A stretch of 62,000 nt of DNA. Source: Acanthaster planci (taxonomy: Eukaryota; Echinodermata; Asteroidea; Valvatida; Acanthasteridae). The stretch is taken from contig NW_019091457.1 of NCBI RefSeq assembly GCF_001949145.1, positions 1 through 62,000 on the forward strand. Reading direction: 5' to 3'. Below, in pieces: positions 11,425 to 23,242 of the stretch. Numbering within the stretch: the first letter of the stretch is position 1; every line of letters begins with the position of its first letter. The position numbers were made by a program, and so were the translations under genes. The notes beneath the pieces are model-generated. The model saw only the letters and a program-made list of their open reading frames with translations. It had not been told where the DNA came from and searched no databases.

Positions 11425-12581
11425 CGGTGGCCGAGACCGTCGTCATCGCGCTGGTTCTATCAACGCTGATCATCCTGTCTATCGTGGGCAATGTGCTGGT
11501 TTGCGTTGCCGTAGCAACAGAGGATAAACTCCGGAAGACGGGCAACTCTTTCATCGTGTCGCTAGCGATGGCGGATCTACTGGTCTCCATTCTTGTCATG
11601 ACGTTCGGTATGGCCAACGATCTCCTCGGGTACTGGGCTTTCGGTCCCGAGTTTTGCGACGTGTGGATTTCCTTCGACGTCATGTTCAGCACCGCTTCCA
11701 TCTTGAATATATGCGCAATAAGCGTGGATCGCTACTTGCACATCAAGAAACCATTTGCCTATTACCGATGGATAACCAACAAGCGAGCCCTCTTGGCCAT
11801 AGCCATGGTCTGGATTATGTCCGCCTTGGTGTCGTTCTTACCCATCCAACTGGGCCTCCACAAGGAGTTTGGCGCCCCGGCCAAAGCCTCCACCACCCCG
11901 CCGCCGACTCCGGCCGCAGTGCTGGTGGAGAGCAACCCGTTCATCAGCTGTGTGCTGGATCTGAACCCGACCTACGCGGTAGTGTCGTCCACCATCAGCT
12001 TCTTCCTGCCCTGCGTGGTGATGATCGCCATCTACACCCGCATTTTCAGCGCGGTCCGGGAGCGGGTGCGGAACGCTCGCATGGGCCGGCTGGGCAAGAT
12101 CGACAACCCGGACTCCTCCTGCCACGGCAACCAGGCCGCCTCGGACCACAAGGCGGCTGTCACCCTTGGCATCATCATGGGGGTGTTCCTATTCTGCTGG
12201 GTGCCGTTCTTCTTGCTTAACATCATCTCGCCCATGTGCGGCGGGCGGTGCGACCCGCCGCCGGCCCTCCTCAGTACCCTGACCTGGCTGGGGTACTTCA
12301 ACTCCACCCTCAACCCCATCATCTACAGCATCTTCAACCGGGACTTCCGCGTGGCGTTCAAGAGGCTCCTAGGCCTGAACTTCATCATAAAGAAAATCCA
12401 GGAGCGTAAAGCGGGATTGTTGAACTCAAACAGCCCCCGCAGTAGCATCGAGAGCAGTGTGGCGTACACCAACGGCCGACGGGCCACAACAAACCACCAA
12501 GTCGACCAAGATCCCGACAAGGTAACGCCGACGAGTGTGACGCGAATGGAGTATATCTTCGACAGAGTCACGTCTTGCTGA
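11205..12581 (+). CDS. Dopamine receptor, Dop1R2/DAMB (INDR) type, class A GPCR
   Basis: Intact single-exon seven-helix receptor, 458 residues from ATG 11205 (A at -3). An in-frame stop at 11136 and no intervening ATG fix the start. The N-terminus has N-glycosylation sites at N18, N25, N36 and N63. Key positions are N96 (1.50), D124 (2.50), C151 and C249 (extracellular disulfide), amine-binding D158 (3.32), DRY 175-177, catechol-contact serines S261, S262 and S265, P269 (5.50), CWVP 331-334 with F335 and F336, W361, Y364, and NPIIY 370-374. FDVMFSTASILN and DHKAAVTLGIIMGVF mark the D1-like group. LDLNPTYAVVSS in TM5 and the TWLGYFNS..NPIIYSIFN pattern in TM7 point to the invertebrate Dop1R2 type rather than vertebrate D1. 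Coupling to Gs and/or Gq is known for the family and only inferred here. Intracellular loop 3 is short (about 40 residues), loop 2 outside carries a Pro/Thr-rich insert, and the C-terminal tail is Ser/Thr-rich. Octopamine or other amine receptors are the main alternative. Confidence 0.92.
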   Translation: MQLRSTPPSILGAVETGNRSDSLANTSLLGDGLGYNLSDGEYSRNTVGVASSSGYQLQGWPTNQSSAEVTVHLTVAETVVIALVLSTLIILSIVGNVLVCVAVATEDKLRKTGNSFIVSLAMADLLVSILVMTFGMANDLLGYWAFGPEFCDVWISFDVMFSTASILNICAISVDRYLHIKKPFAYYRWITNKRALLAIAMVWIMSALVSFLPIQLGLHKEFGAPAKASTTPPPTPAAVLVESNPFISCVLDLNPTYAVVSSTISFFLPCVVMIAIYTRIFSAVRERVRNARMGRLGKIDNPDSSCHGNQAASDHKAAVTLGIIMGVFLFCWVPFFLLNIISPMCGGRCDPPPALLSTLTWLGYFNSTLNPIIYSIFNRDFRVAFKRLLGLNFIIKKIQERKAGLLNSNSPRSSIESSVAYTNGRRATTNHQVDQDPDKVTPTSVTRMEYIFDRVTSC

Positions 12582-13295
12582 CAAGGTGTTCTTAGCCAAG
12601 AGTGCTTTTTTCTTTAATCTAATACACCCTTTTCTTTGTTGTCGTATAGTAGGTTACGCCCACTCTAGTAGATAATTAAGGTTTGCTGGCGAGTACATGT
12701 ACTGGTTTCTCTGCGATGGTCTTGACAAGGTATTTGGCAGAAAATTGTTGTTCAACTAATTTGAAATCGAAATATACATGGTTCATTTCAATTACCTGGA
12801 AAAGGTGCGCACTACCATTTGATTTTTTGAGGTGAAATGAAAGTATGCGTACAACAGAAATGGTTACGGATGCCCCGACGTGACACACACTTTGAACCTA
12901 GACGACTTCCGAAGATTGATGTACCAATTAGGTATCTCTGTCGAAGCCCTGTTATCAAAACCTGATTGATATTTTGGCCACGTAATTTTTGAAGTTTAGA
13001 GCAGACATTTCGAACCTTCGAGTGAAAGCCCAACAATTTTACAATTCTCTCACGGTCTTTTTTATATGCATGAAGCTTGTGTTTACGGACACTAAAAGTG
13101 CCCGGGTTGATTCTACTGTATATAGCTACCTAATCGAATTATAATTAATTATATTAATTACAGCTCTATGGTCACATACACGATATTTAACAGCAGTTCT
13201 TGAGAAATCTCATTCATATTCTAGGCTTTTTCTTGCCATTTGGCTCAGAAGTGCATCACGATCGCTTACCTCCACACCTGGCATCAAGCCACGGA
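12582..13295. other. Receptor 3' flank
   Basis: AT-rich, with no coding signal. I found no canonical AATAAA soon after the stop codon, so the 3' end of the receptor transcript is unplaced. 13138-13160 is a short AT-rich near-palindrome. Confidence 0.4.
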
Positions 13296-13435
13296 NNNNN
13301 NNNNNNNNNNNNNNNNNNNNNNNNNNNNNNNNNNNNNNNNNNNNNNNNNNNNNNNNNNNNNNNNNNNNNNNNNNNNNNNNNNNNNNNNNNNNNNNNNNNN
13401 NNNNNNNNNNNNNNNNNNNNNNNNNNNNNNNNNNN
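13296..13435. other. Assembly gap (140 N)
   Basis: A run of 140 N. The sequence directly to its right (13436-13456) is the right end of a repeat family seen three more times in the window, so the gap probably hides most of another copy. Confidence 0.95.
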
Positions 13436-13456
13436 CTCCGTCTCATACCTTGCTGC
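13436..13456 (+). mobile_element. MITE-like family, right end only (rest in the gap)
   Basis: CTCCGTCTCATACCTTGCTG differs at only two positions from the right terminal inverted repeat (CTCCGTCCCATATCTTGCTG) of the intact copy at 13921-14118. Confidence 0.5.
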
Positions 13457-13920
13457 ATTTGGATCAATAACCATACCATTTATCAGTGGGCTGTCGAAAT
13501 GAAAAAAAAATGTAACAAGGGGCTTTTGCAAGGGGTATTCGCGGAGCCAAACAACTCAGTTCAGTAGGCGCGATGATCAACAGTCTGATGCCAGGTTGAC
13601 GCGATGCGAACAATGGGCTCTCGCCCCATCAATACCGTGGATACCACTTGGCAGACTTCGATGCTTTATGCGGAATGCAAATACGGAAATCCCATCCGTG
13701 CAAAACGAATCCTTGAAAGGGTTCCTCTCCTTTCGTTGTTTGCCAGACTCGGGGGGGGCTTTATTAAAAAAAATCCCACCTGCTTTTCTAAAGTGACCAA
13801 CCTACTGCCGTGCACGAGAGACAATACTCTCCAAACGAGACGCCTCATTGTCCAGATCGGATGAAAAGTATTCTCAAGTAACGTTAACGTTTTTACGCTG
13901 AGCTACACATATAGAGCTAC

Positions 13921-14118
13921 ATATGAAGCAAGATATGGGACGGAAAGCACCCCCCCCACACACACACCTTTGCGTTGGTCATTGTTTGATCGGAATCTCA
14001 GGAATTCTTCACAGACATCTAAGGGGATTTGTTAGGTAATAATAGTCTACAGTGTGTATAAGGCCTGGGCATGTAACGGGGGGGGGGTTACCCCTCCGTC
14101 CCATATCTTGCTGGGTAT
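13921..14118 (+). mobile_element. MITE-like element, copy 1
   Basis: Non-autonomous DNA-transposon-like element of about 198 bases. Its ends are AGCAAGATATGGGACGGA and TCCGTCCCATATCTTGCT, an exact 18-base inverted repeat. Inside the left end are a C run and an (AC)n tract; inside the right end is a G run. The core contains TTGGTCATTGTTTGATCGG and AATCTCAGGAATTCTT, which identify the other copies. There is no coding capacity, so it would need a transposase from elsewhere. Confidence 0.75.
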
Positions 14119-14749
14119 AATGAGAACGCTTACAGCCGAGTGCATGATTAAAATCCGAGAATTAAAAAAAATAATATTCAGATACTGGTTTCTCCCACAA
14201 CATCGATTTTTATATATCCCGGAAAAAAAGAGATACTTTCAGAATAGTCCCATGGAGAAAATTAACGACGTTGTAGTACAGTAGTCGAAAATACATTCGT
14301 ATAGGCCCCCCTAACTGTCAGTTTAGCGTGAGATCATGGAGGACTATATCACGTGATTTCACTCAAGTTGACCCTATCGCTGAATGTTTGGAGTGGCCAT
14401 TTGCAAGAAACTGTCGCCTTTTCCTATGAAATAAAAAAACTAAATTAAGCTTTGCCCGTCGGAATGAAATGGACATTAATGCTAAACGCAGTTTCATAAG
14501 GTACACATTATCAGCAGCACTGGCAGCCATTTTTTAAAGCCGAGTTGCTTGATCACAATCACGTATATGGCCCATGGTCACAGACGGTTAATCTCAACAG
14601 CTGATGGTGCAGAGATTCGCTGTACCTCCCATGCACCCCGGCAGTAGCGATCCATCAAATAATATTTACCCATGGCAGCATTAATCTGCCTTGATTTTGC
14701 CCCTTGTTATTTACCAATACTCTGTATGGATGCAGTCCTTACAATCAGT

Positions 14750-16080
14750 AGAAAATAAGTTTGCAAACTGAGAGAAAAACTATCATAGATATTAAAAGGA
14801 AAACGAGTGGAAGAGTTGAAAGTCTTAAGGAGTTCGGTAATCTAAGGGTATGAGACTGAAAGAAGTTGAAGGGAAAAAGGATTTTTGCAACGAGAAAAAA
14901 GTCTTGATTGTTGACGACATCGATGGAAATTGATTGGTGTACAACTGGGAGATTAAGAAAGGAAGGTTTTTATTTGATGGAAAGTATTTAGTGGAGACAG
15001 AAGGTTAGAGAGCGCATGTGTCAGAATTGGACTGCTCGCCTAGTGAGTTGCTGTTTTGAAAGAGTGGGCGTGGTTGTAGATCGATTTTATAGGGGAGAGA
15101 TCCCTTTCGTAACATGTCCTGAAAGAATCGTGCCTGCGAGAGAAATGTTGAGAGTTGATGTGTGAATGAAGGAAGGCAGAAAAGAAATAGAAGGGTGGAA
15201 GTGAAATCGAGGACAGGTATGGATTAAAGGAGGCAGACGATGGTCGAAGACAGGTGTTGCGATTGTGAAAATAGGGCTTGGATGGGCAAAATTGATACGA
15301 TGATAAGTATGACAGATAAGAATGTGGAAGGTTAGATTTTCCCAGGTGATCGAGAGAGGAGCTGCCGATTACAAAAAAAGAGGGAGATCGGAGAAGGAAA
15401 CAACGGAGGAAATGAGAATACCCTCCCCAAAAGTGATGAGCGAGAAACAGGCTGTGGCGGCAAAGGTCTGGCTCATGTTGAAATTATGCAGAGAAAGGTA
15501 AGAGAATCGAAGTAGGGGACGACTGAATGAGAATGATATCGATGGTCGGAGAATTCGTCATTCACGGTGAACACGAATGTTTCAAGGGACGAATTTAGAA
15601 CCAACGGAGCGATGGAAAGACCAGACCCAAAGAGTGACATGTTCTGAAATGGAGTCGTGAAAGGAGAACCCTTACCGCGATTTGTATAAATGTGATTGGC
15701 CCCTCGACCAACCGTTTACTTTTGATACGGCTCCGTGTCTCACACAAATAAACCAAGATTGGCCAGAAGGTGGCAGTAGATCGTCATTGCAAGTGTAAGT
15801 GCATTGCAAGAGGGAAGAGAAGCGAGAAAAGGAGTCACCAGAGACGTGCGCAGCGAATGGCAGAGAAACGAAGTCAGGGAAGTGAGGAAGTGGCGTGGGT
15901 GAGGAATGAAAGGGTATGTTTGAACGGTCGAGAATGGCCGGCATCATTTAATACTGCGCTGTTCTGTGGGTCTCGGTGGAATTACATCTGCTGACGGTGA
16001 GTTGGGGGAGAAGTGGCTGTGAAAAGACAACCAGAAGTCATTGAGATAGTCGAGAGAAAATGTCAGAGGAAATTGTGCTC
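14750..16080 (+). other. Purine-biased non-coding stretch
   Basis: The plus strand is visibly rich in A and G, with runs such as GAGAGAGGAGCTG, AAAAAAAGAGGGAGA and GAAGAGAAGCGAGAAAAGGAG, and poor in C. The bias is interrupted near 15660-15780. No frame stays open for more than a short distance. It lies between MITE copies 1 and 2. It could be a decayed element, an old G/A-rich repeat or part of a non-coding transcript. Confidence 0.45.
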
Positions 16081-16208
16081 AGTTGTAAATGCAGTGTTTG
16101 CCAAATCGCTAGCGTTAACAGAAGACACACATGAGATGCTCTGGGGCATCTCCCTTTACAGTCAACCTTGTACCGAAATCAAAGCTATATGACCTTCCCT
16201 TATTGAAC

Positions 16209-16393
16209 ATTTGAAGCAAGATATAGGGCGGAGAGACCCCCCCCCGTTTTGGTTGGTCATTGTTTGATCGGAATCTCAGGAATACTTTACAGAATTCTAG
16301 AGGGGATGTGTTAGGTAACAATAGTCTTGAGTGTATATAGGGATTGGACAGGTAAGGGGGGTACCCCTCCGTCCCATATCTTGCCTGGTATAT
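16209..16393 (+). mobile_element. MITE-like element, copy 2
   Basis: Same family and orientation as copy 1. Left end AGCAAGATATAGGGCGGAG, right end CTCCGTCCCATATCTTGCC. It shares the GGTCATTGTTTGATCGG and AATCTCAGGAAT core and the GTTAGGTAACAATAGTC segment. The (AC)n tract is missing here. Confidence 0.75.
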
Positions 16394-19300
16394 GATTGTG
16401 TGTGTGCCATCCCCCTTAAGCTCCACCCCTTTGTAGGTGACATTTACACTAAAAGTGAAATGGAATAGCAGTGCGTGGTTATAGGTGCTGTAGAGATGTT
16501 AGTTAAAGCAAGAAATCTTCGGTTGTGAAGGGAAGAAGATGAATGATTTTATGAGGTTAGCGTGGAAAATAATTATTGTTTTAAAAAGTTCCCATAATTT
16601 CAATTGCACAGTCAGCAGAAGAGCTACGCTAAAGAAGGCCTGTTACAATCCCACACGTGTGTTTTTACTAGCGCAAAATGACACGCAGTGGAAAGGTTGA
16701 ACAACCTACAAGAGAAAAGACAAAAGATCACAAAAACACTCTCGAAATTAACCGACAGTGACGAAAACGATTTGTCATCCAAGCATCGAAGGTTGTGGGT
16801 TAATTAAATGAGGCTCACACTGACTCGCTGCGACTTCTGTTGGGATCGACAATGGGAAGCGGATGATGAGACACCTATCATTGACAGATAGCCCGAAACG
16901 AAAAACGGATCTGTACACGTGTGAGCATTGAGTCTCAATTGGTCATAATGATCATTTTTTTTTCAAGTGAACCTGTCTTTCAATGCAACCGTTTTCATTC
17001 GCCTGTATAGTTTCTTATTCGCAATAAGCGGTCGGTTTTGCCAAAAATAGCGTTAAGGAAAATTGAGAAATAAGACGGCGTCAATGAAACGTTACCCGAC
17101 GGAGTGTCTTTTTGTGTGAGGTTTGTGTAACGGACTCGTTTTGCGATGCTTCCAATCTTTTTGTTTTTTTTTTTTTATGTTTGTTGTTGTTTTTTTAAAC
17201 AGTTTTAATAATTAGTAAGACGGAAAACTATTTACTTGCTCTTCTGCCACGGAGACAAAAATTTAAATTGTTTAGTGACAAATCGAATGTGTAACTTAAG
17301 TCCATATAAGGAAATTAGGGCGTTACGTACCAAATTTAGGTGTGGAATGAAGTTTCCACAATGCTATAGCCCATTGCCACTTGCCCTCAGCCATTTTTGA
17401 AGGTGGCTCTTAACTTTAAACAGCCTAGACGACTTCACGCAGGGTTTTGTCACACTTACACCTATGCCCTTTCTTTCCCGACAAAAAGCAACATTACCAG
17501 AGTGCTGTTCCCTGGTCTCTTACCTTGTCTACCAATACTTGCTTAAATTGAGCTAAAAGCAAAATTGTCGTCTGGCCTGTTTCTACTAAGGTTAATTACA
17601 TTAACTGTGCCCAATCTATACCCTGCCACTACACAAAATTTGCGAGGTCTTGACGCCATGTCCGGGGGAATTCAGTACAGGCCAGTCGAAAGGAATGCTG
17701 TTTAAAGATACCGAGTGGTGTCGGCTGCGCTGCCTCCGTCCCAAAAGTGAACTTGACGCTTCTACGGTGCGCTTTCTTTGTCGCCATGATTTCGAGTGGC
17801 TGAAAGTCAAGATATCCGAGACTGCGGGTTGAAGCTAACTCTGGCATCAAAATGTTACACAACATTCGGGACATCTTTGTGCATCAATATTGTCACAATC
17901 GTACCCACATATTCCACCAGTTAACCTCGTCTGAAAAAGAGTGGGTATCATTAACATTAGACTGCCTGCACCTTTTTTCTTGAAGTGTTGTGTAATACGC
18001 ACACTTCAGCAAAATAAGCGGGTAACGCACACGGCAACAACAGTGGTCGTGACAAAAATCATACACCGCCTTCGTTTAGCAAAGTAAATGACACAACGGT
18101 GGTATGGCTCAGCACTGACCTCTTAATATGAATCCATCGAGTGGGCTATGAATATGAAGTAATAATTTTTTTTTTTTGCATTCTGTAAACAAAATATTTC
18201 CAAATAGGTCACTTGGGAGACATTTTGTGGTAAATTTTTTAACATTAGGGAGACATCGGTCATAATTTTTATTGTACACGTTTTGAGAGATGATAGATTA
18301 GGGTCTGAAAGGAAAGCATGCAAAGTTTGGTTAAGATCGGATTAGGGAATATTGAATTATGGGATGGTAAAGTTTGAAAAATTTTGTGCACGTTCCTATG
18401 GGAATGTCTTCCAAGTGACCCATTTTCGGTAAATAATAATAATCACTTAATTATGTATACGCCTGACAAAGTCATTTTAAGCGATGGTCGTCATTGTCTC
18501 TGTTATAACTATGTAACATTGGACCAAACGCTGTTTCACGTGTCGTACTCAAACTGTAAATACGTAACACGTATATTGAACATGAATATTGTAATTTTGC
18601 AAAGAATGATTCATGCCTTACGATTTCAAGCATAATTTGGTTTTGTTGTTGAGAACCGTGATTTGAGGTATCCACGGTGTTAACATTAATGTTCTGATGG
18701 TTAAAAAAGCAATGTAGGCAATGCATCATTGATTTTATGACGGTCTACTTGTGACTCAGTTTCATGAAGGTTCTAATGTTGTCTTATGGGTTGTGACTCG
18801 GTTTCGAATGTTACAGTTTGTACGAATCGTATAGCCATTGTGCGCTGAGCAGGTGTATGGTGTGATTTTTTCCCCATGGTTTGAGGTTACTTCACAACCG
18901 CAAGGTTTTGCGAGCTTTGGTTACGAGGGATTTGGAGATGAGGTTTCTCAAGCACCTTGAAATGAATATATTACAGGCTATAGCAGTGTAATTCGACCAG
19001 CAGAATTAGAAGCCATTACTGTGGTGGCACAACGCTCGTTGACAGGTGGTACGCGCGCGTTTCATATCTCTTCGACCAATAGGGTGTTGTGATTTGCTAA
19101 ATGCACGCACGCGTCAAACTGAAGAATGTGCGAGTAAGTGCGGTGCCACCGCAGTCTAGTTTGGGCGTCTTATCGGATTAGTCTATAAGACAAGCCAAAG
19201 AATTGACGTCATTAAAATGGCACATAGCCCCGACACTAACTGTACTAATACCAACATACAGGTATTTGATTACACTTGGCATTTAAGGTCCGTGTTACTT

Positions 19301-22300
19301 GACTGCGGCTTGAAATAGCACACGTCTCTATGGAAACTGGCCGCAGCCACAAGCATAAACTTGTGCGTAATGCCAACCGCAGCCAAGTAATTCAGACACG
19401 AACTTACAATGGTGAGGCTGAATGTTTGCGTTTGGAAAGAATGGGTAGCAAATCGCTGTATTTTCATTTGAGTTTAGTTCGCTTTTTGATACTGCTTGAA
19501 TGTTAAACCAAGCCATTTAAACACATGTGCAAGTCCTTTCTGGCGCATGAAGCTCTGACAGTCACGATAAAGTATTGTTTAGACCATGACTTAAACGCCA
19601 GATGTTTTTTAAATGGAGACAAAATTATGTACAAAATCCACCGCTTGAGGGCGTAAAAATGTGACAAGCGGAGTAGCTTTCAAACTGACAAATTTGCATA
19701 CGTTTTTTCGTGACACTGCCAATGAAGCTATGTATTGATAAAACGCATCAAGGCCTGTGCTCTGAACACAAAAATGAGTTGTGTCTTTGTTGATGGCCAA
19801 CAAAGTCACTGCTTGGTTTGACGCCGCCATGTTTGATTTTGAAGGCAAACTGGCAACTGAAGAAAAGTATGCCAAGCAGTCTATTTTTGTAGGATTTCCA
19901 TTTAGCCTCGTTCGAAGAACTGTACACTTACGGGAATGGACGATATGGAAATCACATGGCCGTTGTACATAGTAAGCATAAGTGTGTGATTTTTTAACAT
20001 GCTCACTGCACATCCTATCGTAAACCAAATATTCTTTCAGAAAATTTATTTAAAATGTACTTAATAACACCATACAAGTGTTGCAACTTTGAAGTATTCT
20101 ACTACAACGTGACATATACATAATCAGAGATAAACAGAAATGTACTATCAAATCGGCCTGTGATTGGCCAACGCGTCACAAACTCTTGGAGGAGCACTAT
20201 TGTTAATCTCCCGTATTCTGGAGAAAAAAAATTCGGAGAGATTTTTATCTGCTGGTCTACATATCGACCAAGGAAATTCGGGAGTACTGAAAAACAAGTT
20301 TGTGTTATAATAAAAACAATGTGCACGTTCTATATATTGTCCATTTTGTAGGGATATTTATTACCCATACTATGCGAACGTGAAAGCGTGTGAAAAATCG
20401 ACTATTATTTAATGTACGCATGCGCAATTGATCACACAGGGTTGTATGCATTATTACTTTGACATTTGAAGCTCAAGACAATAAAAAGTATTCTGTCAGT
20501 AAAACTGTTCTGATAGATTGCCTTAACGTCTCTTTGGTGAATGACGGTTAAATTGGTCAGTCCCACATAAGTATCTTCTCCAAATACTTGACATTGGTGA
20601 TTTTCGTGTGTCCAGTATAGCCTGATTTTACAGGGTCCTGATTGGTTTGTTTTGAGTTGTTTGTTTGGATAATTAATTTATTCAATTTGCTTCCATCTGT
20701 TCAAGGCCAAAGAAAATAATGACTCCTCTGTCAATTCGGGAGTTAGTTGCTAATTACAAATTCCAACTCCAGTGCTTGCCCTGGTGTTTGAACAGGTAAC
20801 TAATTGCCCGAACTGAAAAAGGAGAACAATTTGGAACAATCGTGTTAAACAAGAACTGCAGGAAAGAATCGCGCCGGTGCGAAATATGACTCTCGTACAC
20901 CTTTAAGATGAAAAGCATTTTATAACGTTTCTGCTTGGTATATCGGTGAGCTAATCCACTGAGCTTATTAAACTGGAGATTTTCCCTTCTCAATATTATC
21001 TTCAATCTAAACCGCCCGCAGTCGTACCATCCCCGCGACCAAATTTAATAATACGCATCTTCCAATGCCCCTGTTAACCGAGGAGGAATTTTTTTCGGGC
21101 CGTATTTCAGACGGCAAGTTTTGGTCTTGACACATTTTTTTATTTGTCGATTCCCCTTGTCAACTTTTAGCTGTGAGTACCGAAGCAGTCCGACTTTCAA
21201 GTAAGCAGGAAAACACCACCAGCGTGCACGGCCGAGATGGTGTGGGGGGTTGGGATCTCCGAGAAGGTACTGAAGCTTCCTCGGATCTGGCTGGCTTTAA
21301 AATGCGTGACATACCGCACTGCATCAGTTTTGTGAGGAAATCGATCATCTTGCGCAGACTTGAAGAACTTAAAATAGAAGTGCACAGACCTAATTCTTCA
21401 ACCCTCTAAAGCGCTTCTTCGAATAACGCTCATTGTGATTTTAAGGGGGAAAAGCAATATGCTGGGTAATTTTGTTTTAATTAATTGTAGCTTTTCAAAC
21501 CCAAATGGGGTTGGTGTTCCCTTTTTAACTCCAGGACATTGTACATTCGATGTAGGAGGTCTTATTCCCGGTGTCACTTTAAAACACCTCTGAAGGTATA
21601 ACAAATTTAATGGGTCACTAAGAAACACATAGAAAAATGAAAACGGTATTTTCTTGGTGCAACCCAGTCAAGTCTGCTCAATTTTGCTCGCCTTTTCCTG
21701 AGTCTCCTCACACGGCGCAATATTATTGACTCGCATTAGCCACCCCTCCGCTTCACACATAATTACATCGATAAATGTGACGACATTGGCGGGTGCCCTG
21801 ACGTCAGTCCACTCGCAAACACATAGGCATGTGTGCCACTTCACTCGCGATTATTTCCAGAGAGCCAGATTTGTAAGATAGGGATCGTTTTTGTTGTATT
21901 TTTTTCTCCCACAGCATCGTTCTAAAAACCATTGGCCAACCGGTCAATACACCACTGCGTCAAATATTTTGGCAATTAATGATCACCTCGTGTTGCCGGA
22001 CCGCCCGCCGTGATTCCCCCGTCAGCCTCCGTCGGTGCCACCACAGAGCACGCGTTAGAAGTCGGGCGCCCTTTTTCGCCGCGGCGGCGGCGCAATTTGT
22101 AAAAATTAGCTAAGAATCTTCACCTTTGGGGCAAATACAAAGAAACCAAACGACTGTGTAGTTGGCCTCGGTCAAGCCATAATGACAAAGGAAGAGTTCA
22201 TATACGCAGAGATTTCCGGCAAGGGGCATTGCTGCGGGGTTGGACCGGCTCAAAACGGACCCAAATGATCTTTTCATTAAAAGGATTACTTCTTAGCATT

Positions 22301-23218
22301 CCGACAAATTAAATTCACGCACGGTGGCTCAGTTTGACGACCACGGTTTGTCCACTTCTACTTTTCACCGGCAATTCCTTCATAATTTGGCTGGCATTAG
22401 AAAGGCGCTGCGCGATTTTCGCACTGGACCGAACAACTCCACGCACAAAGGCACGCTTTGCCGCGCAGCGCCTGGCAAGAGACAGCAACAGATACGGGGG
22501 TCATGTTATTCTTTCACTGCAGCCGCACTCTCTCCCACCCCGCTTGGGGGCAAACTCCGCTTAAGACGATTTAATACGTGGAAGTTTAATTCCCGGGGAA
22601 ACGGCCAATCTAAATTGGCAAAATATTTTCAACGTCCTTCCCGGAGCTACTGGAAATGTAATGAAAAATCGGTGTTTTGATTTGATTTGAAGGGGAAGAA
22701 CCCGAGTATACTGTACTCATTTCTTTGGAAACTCATCACATCGGGAACAAATTTATTCATCAGATAAAAAGCCTGCATTCACTCTCGGCAACCGCAAGTC
22801 TAAATTCAGACATTTTCTAACACCGAATCCCCTGATGGGCCTGCAAGTCGTGGCCGAAAGTCCAATGCTTTGTCGCTAATATCGAGGAATAGAGTCGACG
22901 TCACTTTAATTCAGTCTTCCTCCCTGCGCTGCCATCATGATACCGCTTGACGAGCACATTTGGATTATATCAAATCGATCTTCGACTGATGGGTCTGCGT
23001 TTTCTTCTGTGCAAATACTCTGACGGTTAAAGGAGCGTGTTGTCGCATCGGACAGTGGGCCCGACGCGGTCGGTCCGGGCAACAACAGCCTCTGTACACG
23101 GTACACCGACTGAGCAAACATTGTGAACTCGCTGCCCGTGCCATCTTGACGGATAAAAAATATGATTGGCCCCTAGCTGAGCTCATGGGCGTAAATCGCG
23201 ATGGGATGGGGGTGTATA

Positions 23219-23242
23219 CCCCCCCCCCACACACACACACAC
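23219..23242. repeat. C homopolymer plus (AC)n microsatellite
   Basis: A run of Cs followed directly by about seven AC units, preceded by GGGGGTGTATA. A second C run lies at about 23266-23277. Confidence 0.8.

Noticed and set aside
11654-12220. 188-codon frame overlapping the receptor on the same strand
   Set aside because: It is a GC-driven shadow of the receptor frame, with no domain and Gly/Pro/His-rich composition.
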